A stretch of 64,000 bases of DNA from Sinonovacula constricta (GCA_007844125.1 CM017561.1:35401789-35465788); one strand, 5' to 3'; counted from the first letter of the stretch, positions 1-14,000 are shown. Notes: generated from the letters alone by a model not told the origin. Translations and numbers: made by a program.

Positions 1-862
1 CGGGGCTAAATTATTTGTTATTGTTCTGCAACCCGAAAACCGAAATGCAACTTCGTTTACAGTCGACTTTTTCAGCACTGTTTACTTGTCAGTGGGGAGA
101 GTGGCGGGCATACACAGACATACGTCTCACTTTGAGGACCTGCACAACCTCCGGGATACTTAACAATCTTTGTTAACTTCGGCGTAAATAAAAGGATGTT
201 AAATTAGATGTTTTAATTAGATTAAATTCTTCGAATTCTATCCGCGGGGTACACGGCGACCAGAGATGGCATTACGATAGCGCTGTTAACAAGGAAACAG
301 GGCGTCTTCAATACGGACGTTTGTTATTGTTTGGTTATGGTGGAGCGGATGTCGCCAGGATGTCAGCGCCATGATGAGGTATCTGGGGCGCTGGAATGAC
401 TTCCCAGCCCACAATTGATGGAAGTCAGGAATGAGTGTCAAGGCCGTAGGTACTTTGGGCATAAAATTGTACAGCACGTAGCAACGTTTTTAAGTATTTG
501 GATTTCAAAGCACGGAATTGAAGTGTCTAATCAGTCGTACATTACGTTCCCAATGTCCAAGCTACGCATAGAGCTAAAGAAATGCGGCACATTTTAGCAA
601 TACGTAATTAAATTATGATACTTATTTATGCAATACTGGATCATCATATTCTAGAAGTTGACTGAAACTGTCAGAGATACTTAAATAACTGCACAACAAC
701 ATTCCTCAGTATGTGATGGCGAATGCCCATTGTTTGCCGCAGAAATTAAAATAGTTTTTCTACAAGTTGAGTCCATCGATAGCAAAACATTACTGAACAG
801 AACGTTTGAATGAGTTAAATGATAAAAACAGGGAGAGATCCATGGTGGGTGGGGGGTGTGCA

Positions 863-906
863 TCCCCCCCCCCCCCCACATACACACACACACGCGCGCG
901 CGCGCG
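863..906. repeat. Poly-C followed by (CA)n/(CG)n microsatellite
   Basis: A run of about 15 C is followed by CA and then CG dinucleotides. Alternating purine-pyrimidine tracts of this type can adopt Z-DNA. A second CA/GCAC tract lies at 1045-1080. Confidence 0.8.
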
Positions 907-1229
907 TGAAAACACATACATGTAAGCTTAAAAATAATGCTAAGCTTTTTAAGTAAATTTTGTCTCTTGAATGCATAAGTCGAAGAAAGGGTCCCTTACT
1001 GTATATCTAAATCTAGTATTTGCTGCGTTAAAGTTGAATAGATTGCGCGTGCACGCACGCACGCACGCACACACACAAACAAAATTTCTGGATACGACCC
1101 TGGATAAAAATAATGCAAAATTAATCGACCGATTCGGTATTTGCCATTTCTTTATTCGCTTTTTTCGGAAAATGCCATTAATTCATTCGAAATGTTTTGC
1201 TTGATTTTATAAATATGTCACAGTGATAC

Positions 1230-1375
1230 AAAAGTTATGATTATGGGGAAGTAACTATGCTGAGAATAACGATGGACAAATGTCTGGGTAGAATCGCCGG
1301 CGCACCGCATATTAACTGAAGTAACTACTCACAATAAAGTCCTTCGCCCGGATCGAAACCCGTGTATGTAAACAG
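1230..1375 (-). mobile_element. Degenerate tRNA-headed SINE, family B
   Basis: It keeps the family landmarks ACAAATGTCTGGGTAGA, CGGCGCACCGCA and a GGATCGAAACCCG block (B-box on the minus strand). Other copies lie near 4065, 5918, 12175, 16445 and 30664. It is weaker than those copies and its edges are approximate. Confidence 0.45.
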
Positions 1376-2189
1376 TATATTAGTTATGTGTTATAGATTA
1401 TGTTGCTGTAGAACATCACAAATTATTTTTCAATGTAAATTGGCGTTATATGTAATCGATGTCGGAAATTAGAATTGTTTGCTCTTTCAAATAAATAAAC
1501 CCGTTGTCCTTAGCTACTGATGCTATTTACCAACTGTACAGGCCCCATCAGCACATGGTGTTAATTTTTTGCCATGTATTTTTATTTATTGCATTATTTC
1601 TGATTATCCCTATCACAAAATTACAAATTATACATTGCAACATCATAAATCAAAGCGCTGAAAAGCCCCGTTTGGTCGGTGTAAGTAAAAGTTAATAGGT
1701 ATGAAAAAATGTTGACTTTAAATTATTCTGTGATAAATCACTAACGCAACGAAATTCTTAAAAGCAGAAAAAATTTAGCTGCAAAACAACCGCCTTTTCT
1801 AAATAGAGATTGCACATGGGGACAAAATTTACAACACGATTACTGACATTCGATTTTAGAAACTGTTATATTTAGTATACAAAACTTGGAAAATGTTATT
1901 GCATTTTAACTAAAATTAGGTCATAAATAAATGCTCATAAATGCAGCCAGGCGGTACTAAAATAGGCCGAATTCAAAATTAAGTCCCAAATATTTATTTC
2001 GTGAACACTAAATGTACATCTCTGTGATTTGTATCTAAATCCCGATTGCAAACCTCGTATGGAGCCACAGAAGGCAGTGAGGCCCCGCGCGGAATATCGC
2101 AAAATCTCGGCCTTGTATATAATGGATAGTCATCAGAACACTCGTTCTAATGAATTGTTTTCTTTCTCTTCCGCCCCTTTTCTTTAGTC

Positions 2190-2665
2190 ACTCAGATCGA
2201 CCGACCTGACTGACAGACCGGTCGGACTGACTGACGGGATGGACAGACTGATGGGACGGAATGATGGGACGGACTGACTGATGGGATTGTTTGACGGAAT
2301 GGACACACTGACAGGACCGATCGACAAGACGGAGTGACCAGTCGGATTGACTGACTGAATGGACTGACTGACGAGATGGACAGACTGGTGGTACTGACGT
2401 GACTGGACTTACCGATAGGACTGACTGATGGGACTTACCGACTGATGTATCCGGTCGGACTGAGCGACAAAACCGACTGACGGAATGATAGGACTGACAG
2501 ACCGATCAGACTGACAGACCGGACTGTCCGGTCTAACCGACTGATGGGACAGGCCTGATTGACTGATAGGACAGACTGATTGACTGACTGACCAGACTTA
2601 CAGGGCTAACTGCCCAGATTGACTGAATGAAGGAAGTTACTGACTGACAGATGGGACTGACTTAA
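2190..2665. repeat. Degenerate GACTGACTGATGGGAC simple repeat
   Basis: Words such as GACTGACTGATGGGACGG recur over nearly 480 bp with many substitutions and indels. This is an old satellite-like tract with no coding potential. Confidence 0.75.
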
Positions 2666-2899
2666 ATATGACACTAAGGGTTGCAAATGGTGTGGAACAC
2701 GGCTTTCTATATGCACGATGGCAAAGTTTAAATGGCGAAGTTTTGACTGGGACATAGTTTTTAAGTACATGTAACCATTTAGGGAATTATCCTAAATATG
2801 ATATTGTCTGTGCATCGCAAATGGTATGCGGGACACACTTTCACATTTTACAGCCAAGAGAGACACACACCGACAGAAATTGAGAGAATAAGCATTAAA

Positions 2900-2933
2900 G
2901 GTACCGAGTTTGAATAACTGAGGTTCGACTGTA
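2900..2933. mobile_element. Solo terminal end of a Tigger-like element
   Basis: TTTGAATAACTGAGGTTCGACTG-type sequence matches the right inverted repeat of the element at 7218-9870. No internal sequence is recognisable. Confidence 0.4.
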
Positions 2934-3707
2934 CGTACTTCTCCGCGGTAATGTGCAAGTGGCAATGTATAGATCATAACACTTTTAATTGTGAAACATA
3001 GGAAAAGTTAATTGTTGTAAATGTAATGAATAACAGAATAAGCGCCATGAGTTTTTTCCTCAAAATTGCATTGTCTAACTGACGTGAACAGTTTATTGTC
3101 AACAAACAGCAACATACATAGCACTACTGTCAACAATCGCATAGTATTACATTGTAGCTGATCTGGATATCCCCCAGTTGCTGGATCTTTCTGCAGATTG
3201 CTTAGCTATGATTTATCCCGCTAATCTTTCTGCAGATTGCTTAGCTAAGATTTAACCCGCTAATCTTGTCATTTATCAATAGCGATGATGGTTATATCGG
3301 TCAGCATTTCTAAGTACCTAGCCTGGCTGTTTGCAATACCGCTGTGAGACTGTGAATACAAGTCAATCTTAAATTGGATTGCCACTCTGCTTAATTGATT
3401 ACACATAGTAACTGATTGTCAAACTATCAACACGTCATATCCAATTTACAACATCAACCAATTAAGGAGGCCAAATATCGATGTTTCTCGAGTAGCCTCC
3501 CTTCTCAGCTTGACTGGTGACAATACAATGGTCGACAGGTGACGCCATCGGGCTCTGGATGAGTAAAGATAGCATTGAAACTGATCGTTGGAAACCAAAC
3601 TGACTCCGATTAATGATAAAACTTTTATTAATGCATGTTAAGTGCATAATTATCAGTTTTTTTTTTACTTTAAGTAATATTATATATGGAAAAATCGGGA
3701 CCTACCA

Positions 3708-3770
3708 ATGACTTCGAATAATGCCTATGCTTCGGACAATCCGTGTTTGAATATACGAAGTTCGACTGTA
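3708..3770. mobile_element. Solo terminal end of a Tigger-like element
   Basis: The sequence from GACTTCGAATAATGCCT to GTTCGACTGTA is a close reverse-complement match to the left 60 bp of the element at 7218. It is a terminal fragment of the same family, apparently without its other end. Confidence 0.6.
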
Positions 3771-4064
3771 GTTGTTAATGTTAAATGCGACACCCCATAA
3801 AGTGCATGTCTGTATAACGGACAAAATAACATCTCTTGCCAAATATCGTTCAAATTCTAATGTCTCTGATTAACTTAAATCTCTAAGCATTACATGTATA
3901 CAACATATTTCAGACCAGGTAGATCAATATTGATGAGGATTCGTTGTTTTATACTTTACCCATGTCAGTCGCTTGCACACAACTATTTATACTCCTATGG
4001 GACTCGATGATGCACGCGCAAACTCAACAATAAAATAGGTTTGTTTCTATAACATCACACCAAC

Positions 4065-4262
4065 ACAATTATGGTCATATTGGCGACGTCCAGCTAATTA
4101 TTGGTGAAGGAAGAAACCAGACTTATTCCTGGGTAAAACCACCAGTGCACCGCAGGTTAGCTGCAAGGCCTCTTCACATGTAAGTTCTCGCCCCGACCGG
4201 AACCCACGCGGTGAGGGGTTTGGGAGTTAACCAGCAACTCTAACAGCTCAGCCACGGGCACT
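4065..4262 (-). mobile_element. tRNA-headed SINE, family B
   Basis: Read on the plus strand it runs ATTATGGTCATATTGGCGACG, GGTGAAGGAAGA, CCAGTGCACCGCAGGTTAGC, then a B-box block (CCGACCGGAACCCACG) and an A-box-like end (CTCAGCCACGG). The tRNA-like head therefore points to the minus strand. At least five copies occur in this window. Confidence 0.65.
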
Positions 4263-4742
4263 TCTCGACAACAAAATAACTTACTACAACAGACATTTAT
4301 GGTGAAACAGAAGCCTAGCTAACATACTTTATTTACATTTAAGCTTCGCGAATCATGAGCAACCCAATTTGTACAGGTTTAAATCAAACTCCTCACATTT
4401 GTACTATTATTGACTATTATTTCAAGCTTCGGGAGCCAGGAGCAACCAAATTTAATTCCATGTGTACATGTTTAAACCAAACTCCACATATTTGTATAAT
4501 TATTGAATGGGTACTCAAGGCTGAACCATAAAATAAAAGTTCAAACGTATTGTCTTAATAGTTAAAGATATTACATGTAATACCATCTTTAACATCCTTG
4601 ACATAGCAGTAACTTATTTACCTCGTATATACAATTATATGACTTATACCAATGGGTATCCAAATTACACGTGTTGTGCCAAATAGTTTAGCATTACATG
4701 ATACAACCTTGAATCAACACAAAAACATTACTAGGTAAAAGT

Positions 4743-4748
4743 TTTATT
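4743..4748 (-). terminator. Probable TSR1 polyadenylation signal AATAAA
   Basis: The plus strand reads TTTATT, so AATAAA lies about 85 bp past the TSR1 stop codon, a normal distance. A second AATAAA (4826-4831) sits only 2 bp past the stop and is less likely to be used. Confidence 0.5.
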
Positions 4749-4832
4749 GTTAAAATCACATCTTTAACAAATTGGACAAATCCATTTCAAATTCATCAGT
4801 CAATAGACAATTAACAATGTTTCAATTTATTT

Positions 4833-5053
4833 TTAGTCAAACATAGCAAATGCTGCTCCCTCTCTATCCTCATCATCATCCTCGTCTATTGTATCCATGG
4901 CAACTGATTTTGGAGTGACCATGACCTTTTCTGGAGCGGTAACTAGGGAGCTGTATGTCCACTTGGGGAAGACCCGTTTATACAGCAGCATCATGATAGT
5001 GTCCTGAGACTTTAGCTGACCGTCAAATACACACTTCATGTGGCCATGGGTAC
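4833..5053 (-). CDS. TSR1: TSR1 last coding exon (exon 20)
   Basis: It encodes residues 757-829: GTHGHMKCVFDGQLKSQD, LYKRVFPKWTY, then an acidic C-terminus with TIDEDDDEDREG and ending FAMFD-stop. The acceptor is CTGCAG before GTACCC, phase 1. A MITE begins only about 24 bp upstream of this acceptor, at 5077. Confidence 0.93.
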
Positions 5054-8000
5054 CTGCAGACAAATACACATTGGATAAAAGGTGGTATACGACTATATCA
5101 AATACATGTAACAACATCTCACCCCTGCTTTTATGAGAATTTTGCATAATTTCTAAAAAAGCTAATACTTAAGTTTAAGCAAAGACTGTTTATAACATAA
5201 CCTCAATTGTTAGAAATTACAAATCATGAAACGTATATATATCATTAAATGTCCATTCTTTCCCATCTATAAATAAGCAAGATGGAGATTTCAGCTTTAA
5301 ACAGATATTGACGTTGTGCAGATTACGCTATGATCATGTAATTGATCTCAAAAGTAAGTGGTCACCTGGTTTTCTTAGTTTCAAAATAGCTAACTGTGCA
5401 GTGTGGCTTGGATAGGAAATACATTTTTGTAATAACAAATTTCTTGTTATGCTTTACATTTCACATGGATGTAGGACACCAGTTAACAGTATTTCACAGG
5501 ATCTTTTCAGGTAACAATAATTTATTTGGCTTAATGAGATAAAAATGGTCAAAACTGTCCGATACCACCTTTAATGAACACATGTACATAGGTACCACAT
5601 GACGACCCACCTCTGTTAACAAGCAATAGAAAACAGTGCATTTTCTAATAAAGTATTTGCAAAGGTAACATTCATATTGCCAGAGACTTTGCATTCAAAG
5701 GCTCCCAGACGGAATTGGGATCTGGATTTAAACTATTGCAAATACAATTTCATTTGAACACATTACATAAAAATCGAAAAGAATGCGAAAAGGTAAAACA
5801 TTCAGATACAAAAATGTTTAATGGGAACCTATTCAAGAATAAATATTTTTTTTTAAATGTGTCCTTGGTGACACCAGCTTTGTTTGGCAACTATGAATTG
5901 TTTCTTTTTTGTTTCATTGCACCAACAAAATTATGGTCATATTGGCAACACCCAACTTATTTTTGGTGGAGGAAGACCTCAGGCTGAAAAATGGGTAGAA
6001 CCACAGATGTACCGCAGGTTAGCGGGAAAACATGAAAGCTCTTACCGAGACTGGGACTAAGCCACATGTTGAGGGGCTGAGGAGTTGTGAGTGGGCAACT
6101 CTTACCTCTAAGTGTTTTGTTTCTTTTATTGGGTTTATAGTCCCACCAACTCTTGAAGCAGATATAGCGCTGCCTTCACTGTGTATAACATGCTGTAAAC
6201 ACCTGGCATGATACCAAACCCAGTTACATTACCCTGACACTGGGTCAACCAGTCATGGAACTATCTTTATACTTAACCGGAGCCTTCCGGACCTTTAGTC
6301 AACGCTCTACAGATTGCGCGACCAGGTCTAGTCTTCTAATTGAGCACAATTTGTTAATTGTAAAAAGGTTAAAAAACATATGGTAATCATGCCCATGCTA
6401 ACATACCCAAAGGCTCCTTGATGTGCCCTCTTCTGCCCCATTTTGTCTTCAGTTCTACAGGCTTGAACCACATAATATCCTCTGAAATAAGGAAAACACA
6501 GTAAAAATACTCATCTTTTCTACTATCAATGAAGTTGCCACAGCCAATGTAGACTTGGGTCAGTTGCTCTTTTGATTTATTGTTACAGACAACATACTGA
6601 ACAAAGGACTAATATAAAGTTACATGAAATAAAAAATTAAATAAAATTATTATAAAAATACAAAAGATACCATAAAAAATCCAAGTAAGAGCAAAATACG
6701 GATGCTTCAATGCATCAACCAGGCAAAGTTCTTGTTAAACAAAAAACAAAATATAATATGAAGTGCAAAACCTTAAGAAAACTTATGTGTTGAACTAGGT
6801 AAATTTTTCAAATTGTTTCATATAATTATTTATATGTACAACATACATATGTACGAAGAAATGAATTAAAATAACACATACCCCTATTGAAGAACATGTA
6901 TCGTACAACACAGGATTTCTTATTGATCTTGAAGGGGTAGCCACTGAGGACAACACGCTTTGCCACAATCCTGTCGGGGTCCATAGACATCAGGGAACCC
7001 TTGGCCACCAGCTGAATCTGACCTGAATCACACACAGAAACATAATTTTTAACCCGTATCAGGCTTTATTTATTAATAAGCAAAATTAATAAGCAAAATT
7101 AACAAATCATATTGCTAGAGGCTTAAACTGTCACGTGTCTTAGCATAACATAATAATAACAATAGCTGAAATTTACCAACAGACCTTCGATGTTGGTTGA
7201 TGAGTAAAACTTAAATACAGTCAAACCTCGGTTATTCAAACTGGGGTTGTCCGAAACTGAGGCATTATTCGAAGTCACTGGTCGGTCTCGATAAATTATT
7301 CATTTGTATTAACCAAAGTTTCGGCATTATTCAAAGTAAATTTTGGTCCCCAACATGCAGTTTTAATGCTTTCTTCACACCTCTTATCCAAAGCCCGATC
7401 GCATCACCTGTTGGCCATCGTGTATGAGGGGTGATCGGGGAGTTCATAGACTGTTAGTATAGCTTCAGTATTATTTGTCGCATTACTATGAAACTTAAAA
7501 ATAAACATTAATTAACATTTTCTTACAAACATTCATTCGCAAAACATATTAATTTTATACTATTCGCCAAATAATCAGTGTCTATGGCAACGCACATCTG
7601 CGAACCTGGAGTACGTAAAAAATCATATTTTTTCTAGCTTTTTTTATTGATTAACATCAGGTTTGATGGCAATTTCTTTAACTCCGCGAAAACCTATGCT
7701 GCCTTATGACATTAATAATGTCATATCCGGAAATTTTGACGGTTATCGTTGTTTCTGTTTGAATATTAAATGCATTTGTTCATAGCGTTGTCACTAACCA
7801 AAATTTCACAAGTCGAGTTAAGGTCAACCATTAAATTTTGTGTTGGATTAGATGAGACACCAATTAAAACGTTTAAGATGATAACAGAGTTCCAGTACAA
7901 CCCAGAAATGCAGCAGTGCACTTGTCTTTAAGTGGCACTGACAATTTCAAGAAGGAAAATGCGCTATAGAGGATGATCAACGATGTGGTCGCCCATCTAA

Positions 8001-11000
8001 GGTGAAATGCACGATTTTAAAAAATGTGAAAGATATGGTGTACAGTGACTGACGACACACCCAGAGAAGCTAAGCTTCTGAACTGGATGTTTCTACATCT
8101 ACAATACTCAACATTTCGAAATAAAAGCTAGGAATGTCCAAAGTGTGCGCACGATGGGTGCCGAGACTTCTTAAAGATCATAAATTGGAAACTAGGGTTT
8201 GCTGCTCGGTATGAACGCGAACGTAAAGAATTCCTTGATCACATAATTTCAACTGACGAGACTTTGTGCATGGAAAACCTTCCCCAAAGAAGGCTAGGGT
8301 ACAGAAGAGTGGTGGGATACACATGTTCATGTTTTTCATGGACAGGAAGGGCATAATCCTACAGCATCAAGTACGTGATGGCCAGACAGTGACCGCTAGT
8401 TATTCTAAGGTAGGCAGTTTAATATTGTATAAACATTATTTTAATATTATTTAGGTGCTTAAACTATAACTATTAATATCAAAGAAAATAATGGAAATGA
8501 TAAAAAGTAGTTTGTTTCAGCTTAATATCACTATTTACTTGGGGTAAGTTTGACACATTGTTTTCCCTTCAGGTTCTCAGGCGTGACTTAATGCAGGCAT
8601 TGAAGAAAAAACGCTCCAATCTTGATCCAGAACGCATAATATTTCACCAAGATAATGCCCCTGGACATAGGGCTGACTCCATCCTTGAAATCAGCTTACT
8701 TGGTTTCGAAATTCTCAAGCATCCACCCTACAGTCCACATCTAGCCCCCATGGACTTCAGAGTTTTCCCAGAGATCAAAACTGCTCTACGAGGTCAGCGC
8801 TTTGAGAAAGCGAACGAGCTTCATACGTACACACACAACTGTTGTTTCTTCATACAAAAGTGACTGGTTCAGTGACACCTACACTAAATATTTACAGAGA
8901 CATAGAAATGCATTCAGGTCCATGGTGATTACGTTGAAAAAGTGTGAATGAATATCAGAGGTTATCATGACGTCATTTGTATAATGCTGGCGTGCTCCGG
9001 GCTCACCTCACTGTTGTTGTGTTATTAGCTGTAACTTTTTTACTGTTTAATGTATTTTCATATTATTTATACAAAATGTGCAAAATAGAACGACCTTCAT
9101 AAGTTTATATTATCTCAAGGTACATAGAGGGTATTTGTTATTTTATAGCGTCAGTCTACAAACTTCCCGATCACCCCTCGTATTGTCACCTGTCAAAATG
9201 CGATGGTAGGTTACTCCAGTATCATTAATGTTTGGCTTCATTAATTGGTTGGTTTTTGTTGTTCATTGGATACGTGTTGATTAGTTTGATGATCAGTTAC
9301 AGTGTATCAATAATTGGGCAGAATGACAATCCATTAAAAGATTGACTTGTATTCTCTTTGCGTTGCAGTGGTACTGCATACTGACAGGGTACATATAAAT
9401 GCTGACCGATATCATCGTCAACTCAATTGCAAAACAAGCATAGTGGGTGAAATCTTAACTGAACAATCCAGCAAGGAGAAAGCCATATCAGCTACAATTT
9501 AATACTATGTGATTTAATAACTTGTGCTGCCATTTGTTGAAGATGATAACATGTTCACATCTATTCGACAATGCTTTATACATATGTGCATAAATTTCGA
9601 TATGTTTTTAAGTTGAAATGAGTAAAATATAAAACATGACACTTATTCTATTATTTATATCTTTTCCAACAATTAAATTTTCTCATCTTTGTTAAAAATA
9701 TTATAGTATATCCATTGCTTCCTGCACATTACCGCAGAGAATTGCGCAATTCAAGATGGCGGACTCCTAGTCGGATTTTTTATGTGGAGGCAATTTTCAT
9801 TATTCCAACTCATGCATTGTTCAAAGTAAATAAGTGGTCCTAACAACTCTGAATAACCAAAGTTTGACTGTAGTCAAATAATTTAAATTTTGCACTATTT
9901 TACTAATTCTGGGATTGGGATTGGGATTAGCCGGCATTTTTGCCGATACTGCGCAGCGACATTTCTATCATTACAGCACAGGGGCACTTATGAGGTGCCC
10001 AGGGACTGAACCCGGCCGGTCCATTATACTGACACCGACGAGTCAGGCGTAATGCTGTCCTCGTAGCCCCGAGCGTTAGGAGGGAAGCCACTACTACCAA
10101 CTTTAAAGTCTTTGGTATGACCCGGCCGGGGTTCGAACCCACGACCTCCCGATCCGCAAGCCGACGCTCTACCACTAATTCTGGTGAGAATTCTTTGCTC
10201 ATTTGTTGGCAGTGAACTAATAACATAAGCTGATGTTTACCTGAATTGGAGAAATTTAACGAATTGCCATTCTATTAACTATGAGCTTGCTGAACAAATT
10301 TTTATATGGCTAAGAGAAATAGTGTAGATTCAGATCTGTCTGCTCGCTGCTATTTGCTGCTGAGTCTCCAGCAATGAGGCTTTTTACAATAAAATCTTTG
10401 GCAAATAACAAATAGATTAGAAATGAAAAGTAACATTAGTCACTATTTAAAAGAAAGAATTGCAAGTTAACAAATGGCTGTACAGTGTTTAATAGTCCAA
10501 TACAGAGTTTGGTCAAAACTTGATCTTGAATCATTGTTACAGTTTATACACAGACATGGTTAATTAAAGGGGCATGGGGCTGCTGAACAGAGGTGCTTTC
10601 TTTAAGTACTTGACAGGAAGTGATACCTTTTCATAGTGAAACTAGAACTATCGCTGAATGCGATTCATACCCCCACCAATGTCCTTGACAAAGCTGGTAC
10701 AAGGGTAAGATGGGTTCTGCACATTGCCCAGTTGGGGTGAACATTTGAGTCAAGTTTGAAGAAAATCCTTCCATTAGTATAGAATTTATAGAGTGGACCT
10801 GACATATTGTCTAGTATTGATTGTAAGTAAATTAAAAGACTTAAAAAGGGGCATAACTTTTTCAAAATGCAATACAAAGTTATGAAACTTGACCTGCATA
10901 TCTTACTTGTGATACGTCATATATCTTTTAAGTTTCAAGCAAATACCTGTGCTAATTTCAGAAATATTCAAGTACATGTTTAAATTTAAGAACATTTTCT

Positions 11001-14000
11001 AACTCAATTTTGACCATCAAGTGTGACCTTGACCTTAAGCCGGCACAAAGGTAACATGGGTTCTGCACATAACCTTGTTGAGTTGAACATTTGAGTAAAG
11101 TTTGAAGAAAATTCTTCCATTAGTATAGGACTTATAGAGCGGACACGACATATTGTCTAATACTTGATTGTATGTAAATTTGAAGACTTAAAAGGGGCAT
11201 AACTTTGTCAAAATGCAATACAGAGTTATGAAACTTGACCTGCATATCCTAATTGTGACACTTCATATATATTTCAAGTTTCAAGCAAATACTTTTTCTA
11301 GTTTCAGAAATGTTTAAATACATGTTAAAATTTAAGAATATTTTCTAAGTCAATTTTTGACCTTCAAGTGTGACCTTGACCTTAAGCCGGCAAAAGAGTA
11401 ACATGGGTTCTGCACATCCCCTTGTTGAGGTGAACATTTGAGCCAAGATGAAAGAAAATCTTTCAATTAGTGTAGGCCTTACAGAGCAGACACGACATAA
11501 TGTCTAATATTTGATTGTTTGATATTTGACCTTGAATTGTGACCTTGACCTTGAGCTGACACATGGGAAACATGGGTTCTGCACATCCCCTTGTTGAGGT
11601 GAACATTTTAGCCAAGTTTGAAGAAAATTCTTCAATTGGTATAGGATTTATAGAGCGGACACGATAATGGAGACGGATGGACGAACGGAAGGACGGACCG
11701 ACCGACGAATCCATTATAGCCCCACCCCCCCCACACACACATTTTGTGGTGGGGGTATAATAACAATTTTTCACAGATTGAATCCCAATATTTCACTGCA
11801 CCGGATAGCATAATGGTTAAACATGTCAATTCCAAGTATGCTTTTCACTCAATGGTCACTCAAAAAGTAAAGATTTAGATCTACCAGCTCCCACTAGGTT
11901 TTGTGTGATCAGAATCTAGTTATTTGCCATGACTTTTCCGCTTAACATATAGTTTGCAAATAACTATGAGTTATAATGAGAAGTTAGCACATGTTACTGA
12001 TTAGGAAGAGAATGCTTGCTGTATACACCTATATTACATTTTGCTTTTATTTCCATGCCCACAATTGTAGGCAATTGGGCTTGTCAATGTAAGAGATGAC
12101 TTAAATTGGAAAATGATATAGTATGATATAGTAATATATCTTATTTTGATTTTTAAATAGATTTCAGTGACCAATTAGGATCACGTTCATGACATCCAGT
12201 TATTTTTGTGGCGGAAGACCCAGACAAAAGTATGGGTAGAACGACAGGGGCACCAAAGGACAGCTGGAAAACCTTCCCTCATTATGTCCTATGCAATGAA
12301 CGGGACTCGAATCCAATCAGTGAGAGGCTATGCAGTCAGAAGGGTTACAAATTGACGACTCTAACACTACGCCACAAGTATACAGGATGATTCTAGCAAT
12401 ATGATAATGATCATGGCTATGGTTAATGTTGTCATGACAAGTCTTACCAAATGGTCTGTCCTGGAAGACCAGTACTGGAGCTGGAGGGAAGGTGATGGGT
12501 GCAAACACTGTGGCAACTGTGGCTGCTTCCTGAGGCAGGAACTTGTCAAACTGACGACACACAATAAATGTACATGGTGAGCTTTTTACCCTGCTAAGCA
12601 CAAATCAGACTTAGGCATAGAGTCTTTAGGCAAAAACAGTACAAGCAAACAGCGGGGAACAGCCTTGATTAGGTTTGCACTATTTGCTTTAAGCTCTTTT
12701 TCAATACATCATGTAACCTATATTGTAGAATGGGTAATAAACAGATGCAGCATTAACATAATTCAACATGCAATATTGGTGTCTATGAAACAAAGTTTAT
12801 ACAGTTTAAACAGCTAACTACAGTTAAATATATTTGGTCTCGAACTGGGAGTTCAATCTCTTAAGGACTGCAGTAGAATAAAAAATAGAGCACACATCTG
12901 AACACCAAATAAAAAATGTTGGCATACATTCTTAAAACCGACAGCTGTAACAAAGCATGGCTTGAAAAATTCAGTACCAAGTGGAGTTTGAACTCTGGGT
13001 GATGATGTGAGAATCCAATTCAGATACAACTGTGCTAAAGAGTCAGCTCATGGGTGGATGGAGTAAGAATCCAATTTAGATACTACTGTGCTGAAGAATC
13101 ATTTCCCTAAGGTAGATATTAGGTATTGGTAGAGGCACGGAAAGCTACACATAATGAATACATCCCGTTAAAAAAATCAACTACCTTCAACAATTGGGTC
13201 TACATCTGTTAAGGTTCTTTCAAATCTCCAAAAATCGTAATCAAAGTTTATCTGAACAATCGGCTTCAAAATAACATCAAATACTTCAGATAACTGATCT
13301 TTCTCCAGACCCAGCTTACGATACTTGCCATAAACAAACCCCACATTATCAAGCAACAAATCTTAAAAAGAACTGTTGTTGTTTTCCTTCACTTATGAAA
13401 AACACATTTAAAGATATACAGATCCCAGTGTTACCTTGTGTTTATTGCCATTGGTGTGCTGAGAGAAGATAGGGCAGGCTGTGAATCGTCGGAAGCCGAC
13501 ATGGAAGGTGAGCCTCTCCTTGGACATGATTGGACGACTGATATCTGGCTGCTTTCTGATCACCAGGTTCATTACAGACATCTTCTGTTCATGGGGCAAT
13601 AGGCCAAATACAACCACAGGGGAACCCTCATGGTAGTTGTCTAACGAATCAGAACAAATGGGATGTATTAGCATGACAACTTGCAACACCATAAACATTA
13701 TTGATAAAAGTCTATAAAACAATTACAAAAATCCTTCACTGTTGTATGAATAGGCTTCCTATACACCAGAGAATATAAGCTGTCAGCCTATTGCTTTGGC
13801 ATCATACTATTTTTTTTCAAGTTCTAGGTGTTATAGTTAAACCAATTTTCCAGGCTTCTTTATACTACTTATATTGATGCTCCCAGACAGTTGTATATGA
13901 TAAATTTTGCAAAAAAAACTTTTTAAAATTTGTTAAATGTGTATATTTTCTCTGACAGCATTTTCATTCAAACTTTCATTTTTTGTAATCACTCAATAAT

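Larger units (their letters stand above)
1..4742. other. Gene-free flank left of TSR1
   Basis: No coding region is supported on either strand; the open frames are short and lack recognisable domains or splice-consistent partners. The stretch holds simple repeats (863-906, 1045-1080), a degenerate GACTGACTGAYGGGAY-type repeat (2190-2665), one weak and one clearer tRNA-headed SINE copy, and two solo ends of a Tigger-like element (2900-2933, 3708-3770). The rest is AT-rich sequence in which I see nothing. It is probably intergenic, downstream of TSR1. Confidence 0.5.
7218..9870. mobile_element. Tigger/pogo-like DNA transposon carrying a nested mariner
   Basis: Terminal repeats CAGTCAAACCTCGGTTATTC (left) and GAATAACCAAAGTTTGACTG (right) are flanked by TA on both sides, typical of the Tc1/mariner superfamily. 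Most of the interior is a mariner element (7425-9180) inserted later. The remaining Tigger-like flanks (about 200 and 690 bp) carry no transposase, so this was probably a non-autonomous copy. It sits in TSR1 intron 17. Confidence 0.75.

Noticed and set aside
681..1204. Small open frames over the CA/CG microsatellites
   Set aside because: The frames are driven by simple repeats and carry no domain or splice partners.
13177..13359. Additional TSR1 exon
   Set aside because: Exons 16 and 17 join in frame without it (NKHK to FDKFLPQE), its phase does not fit, and in the TSR1 frame it contains a stop. It is kept only as an unidentified segment.
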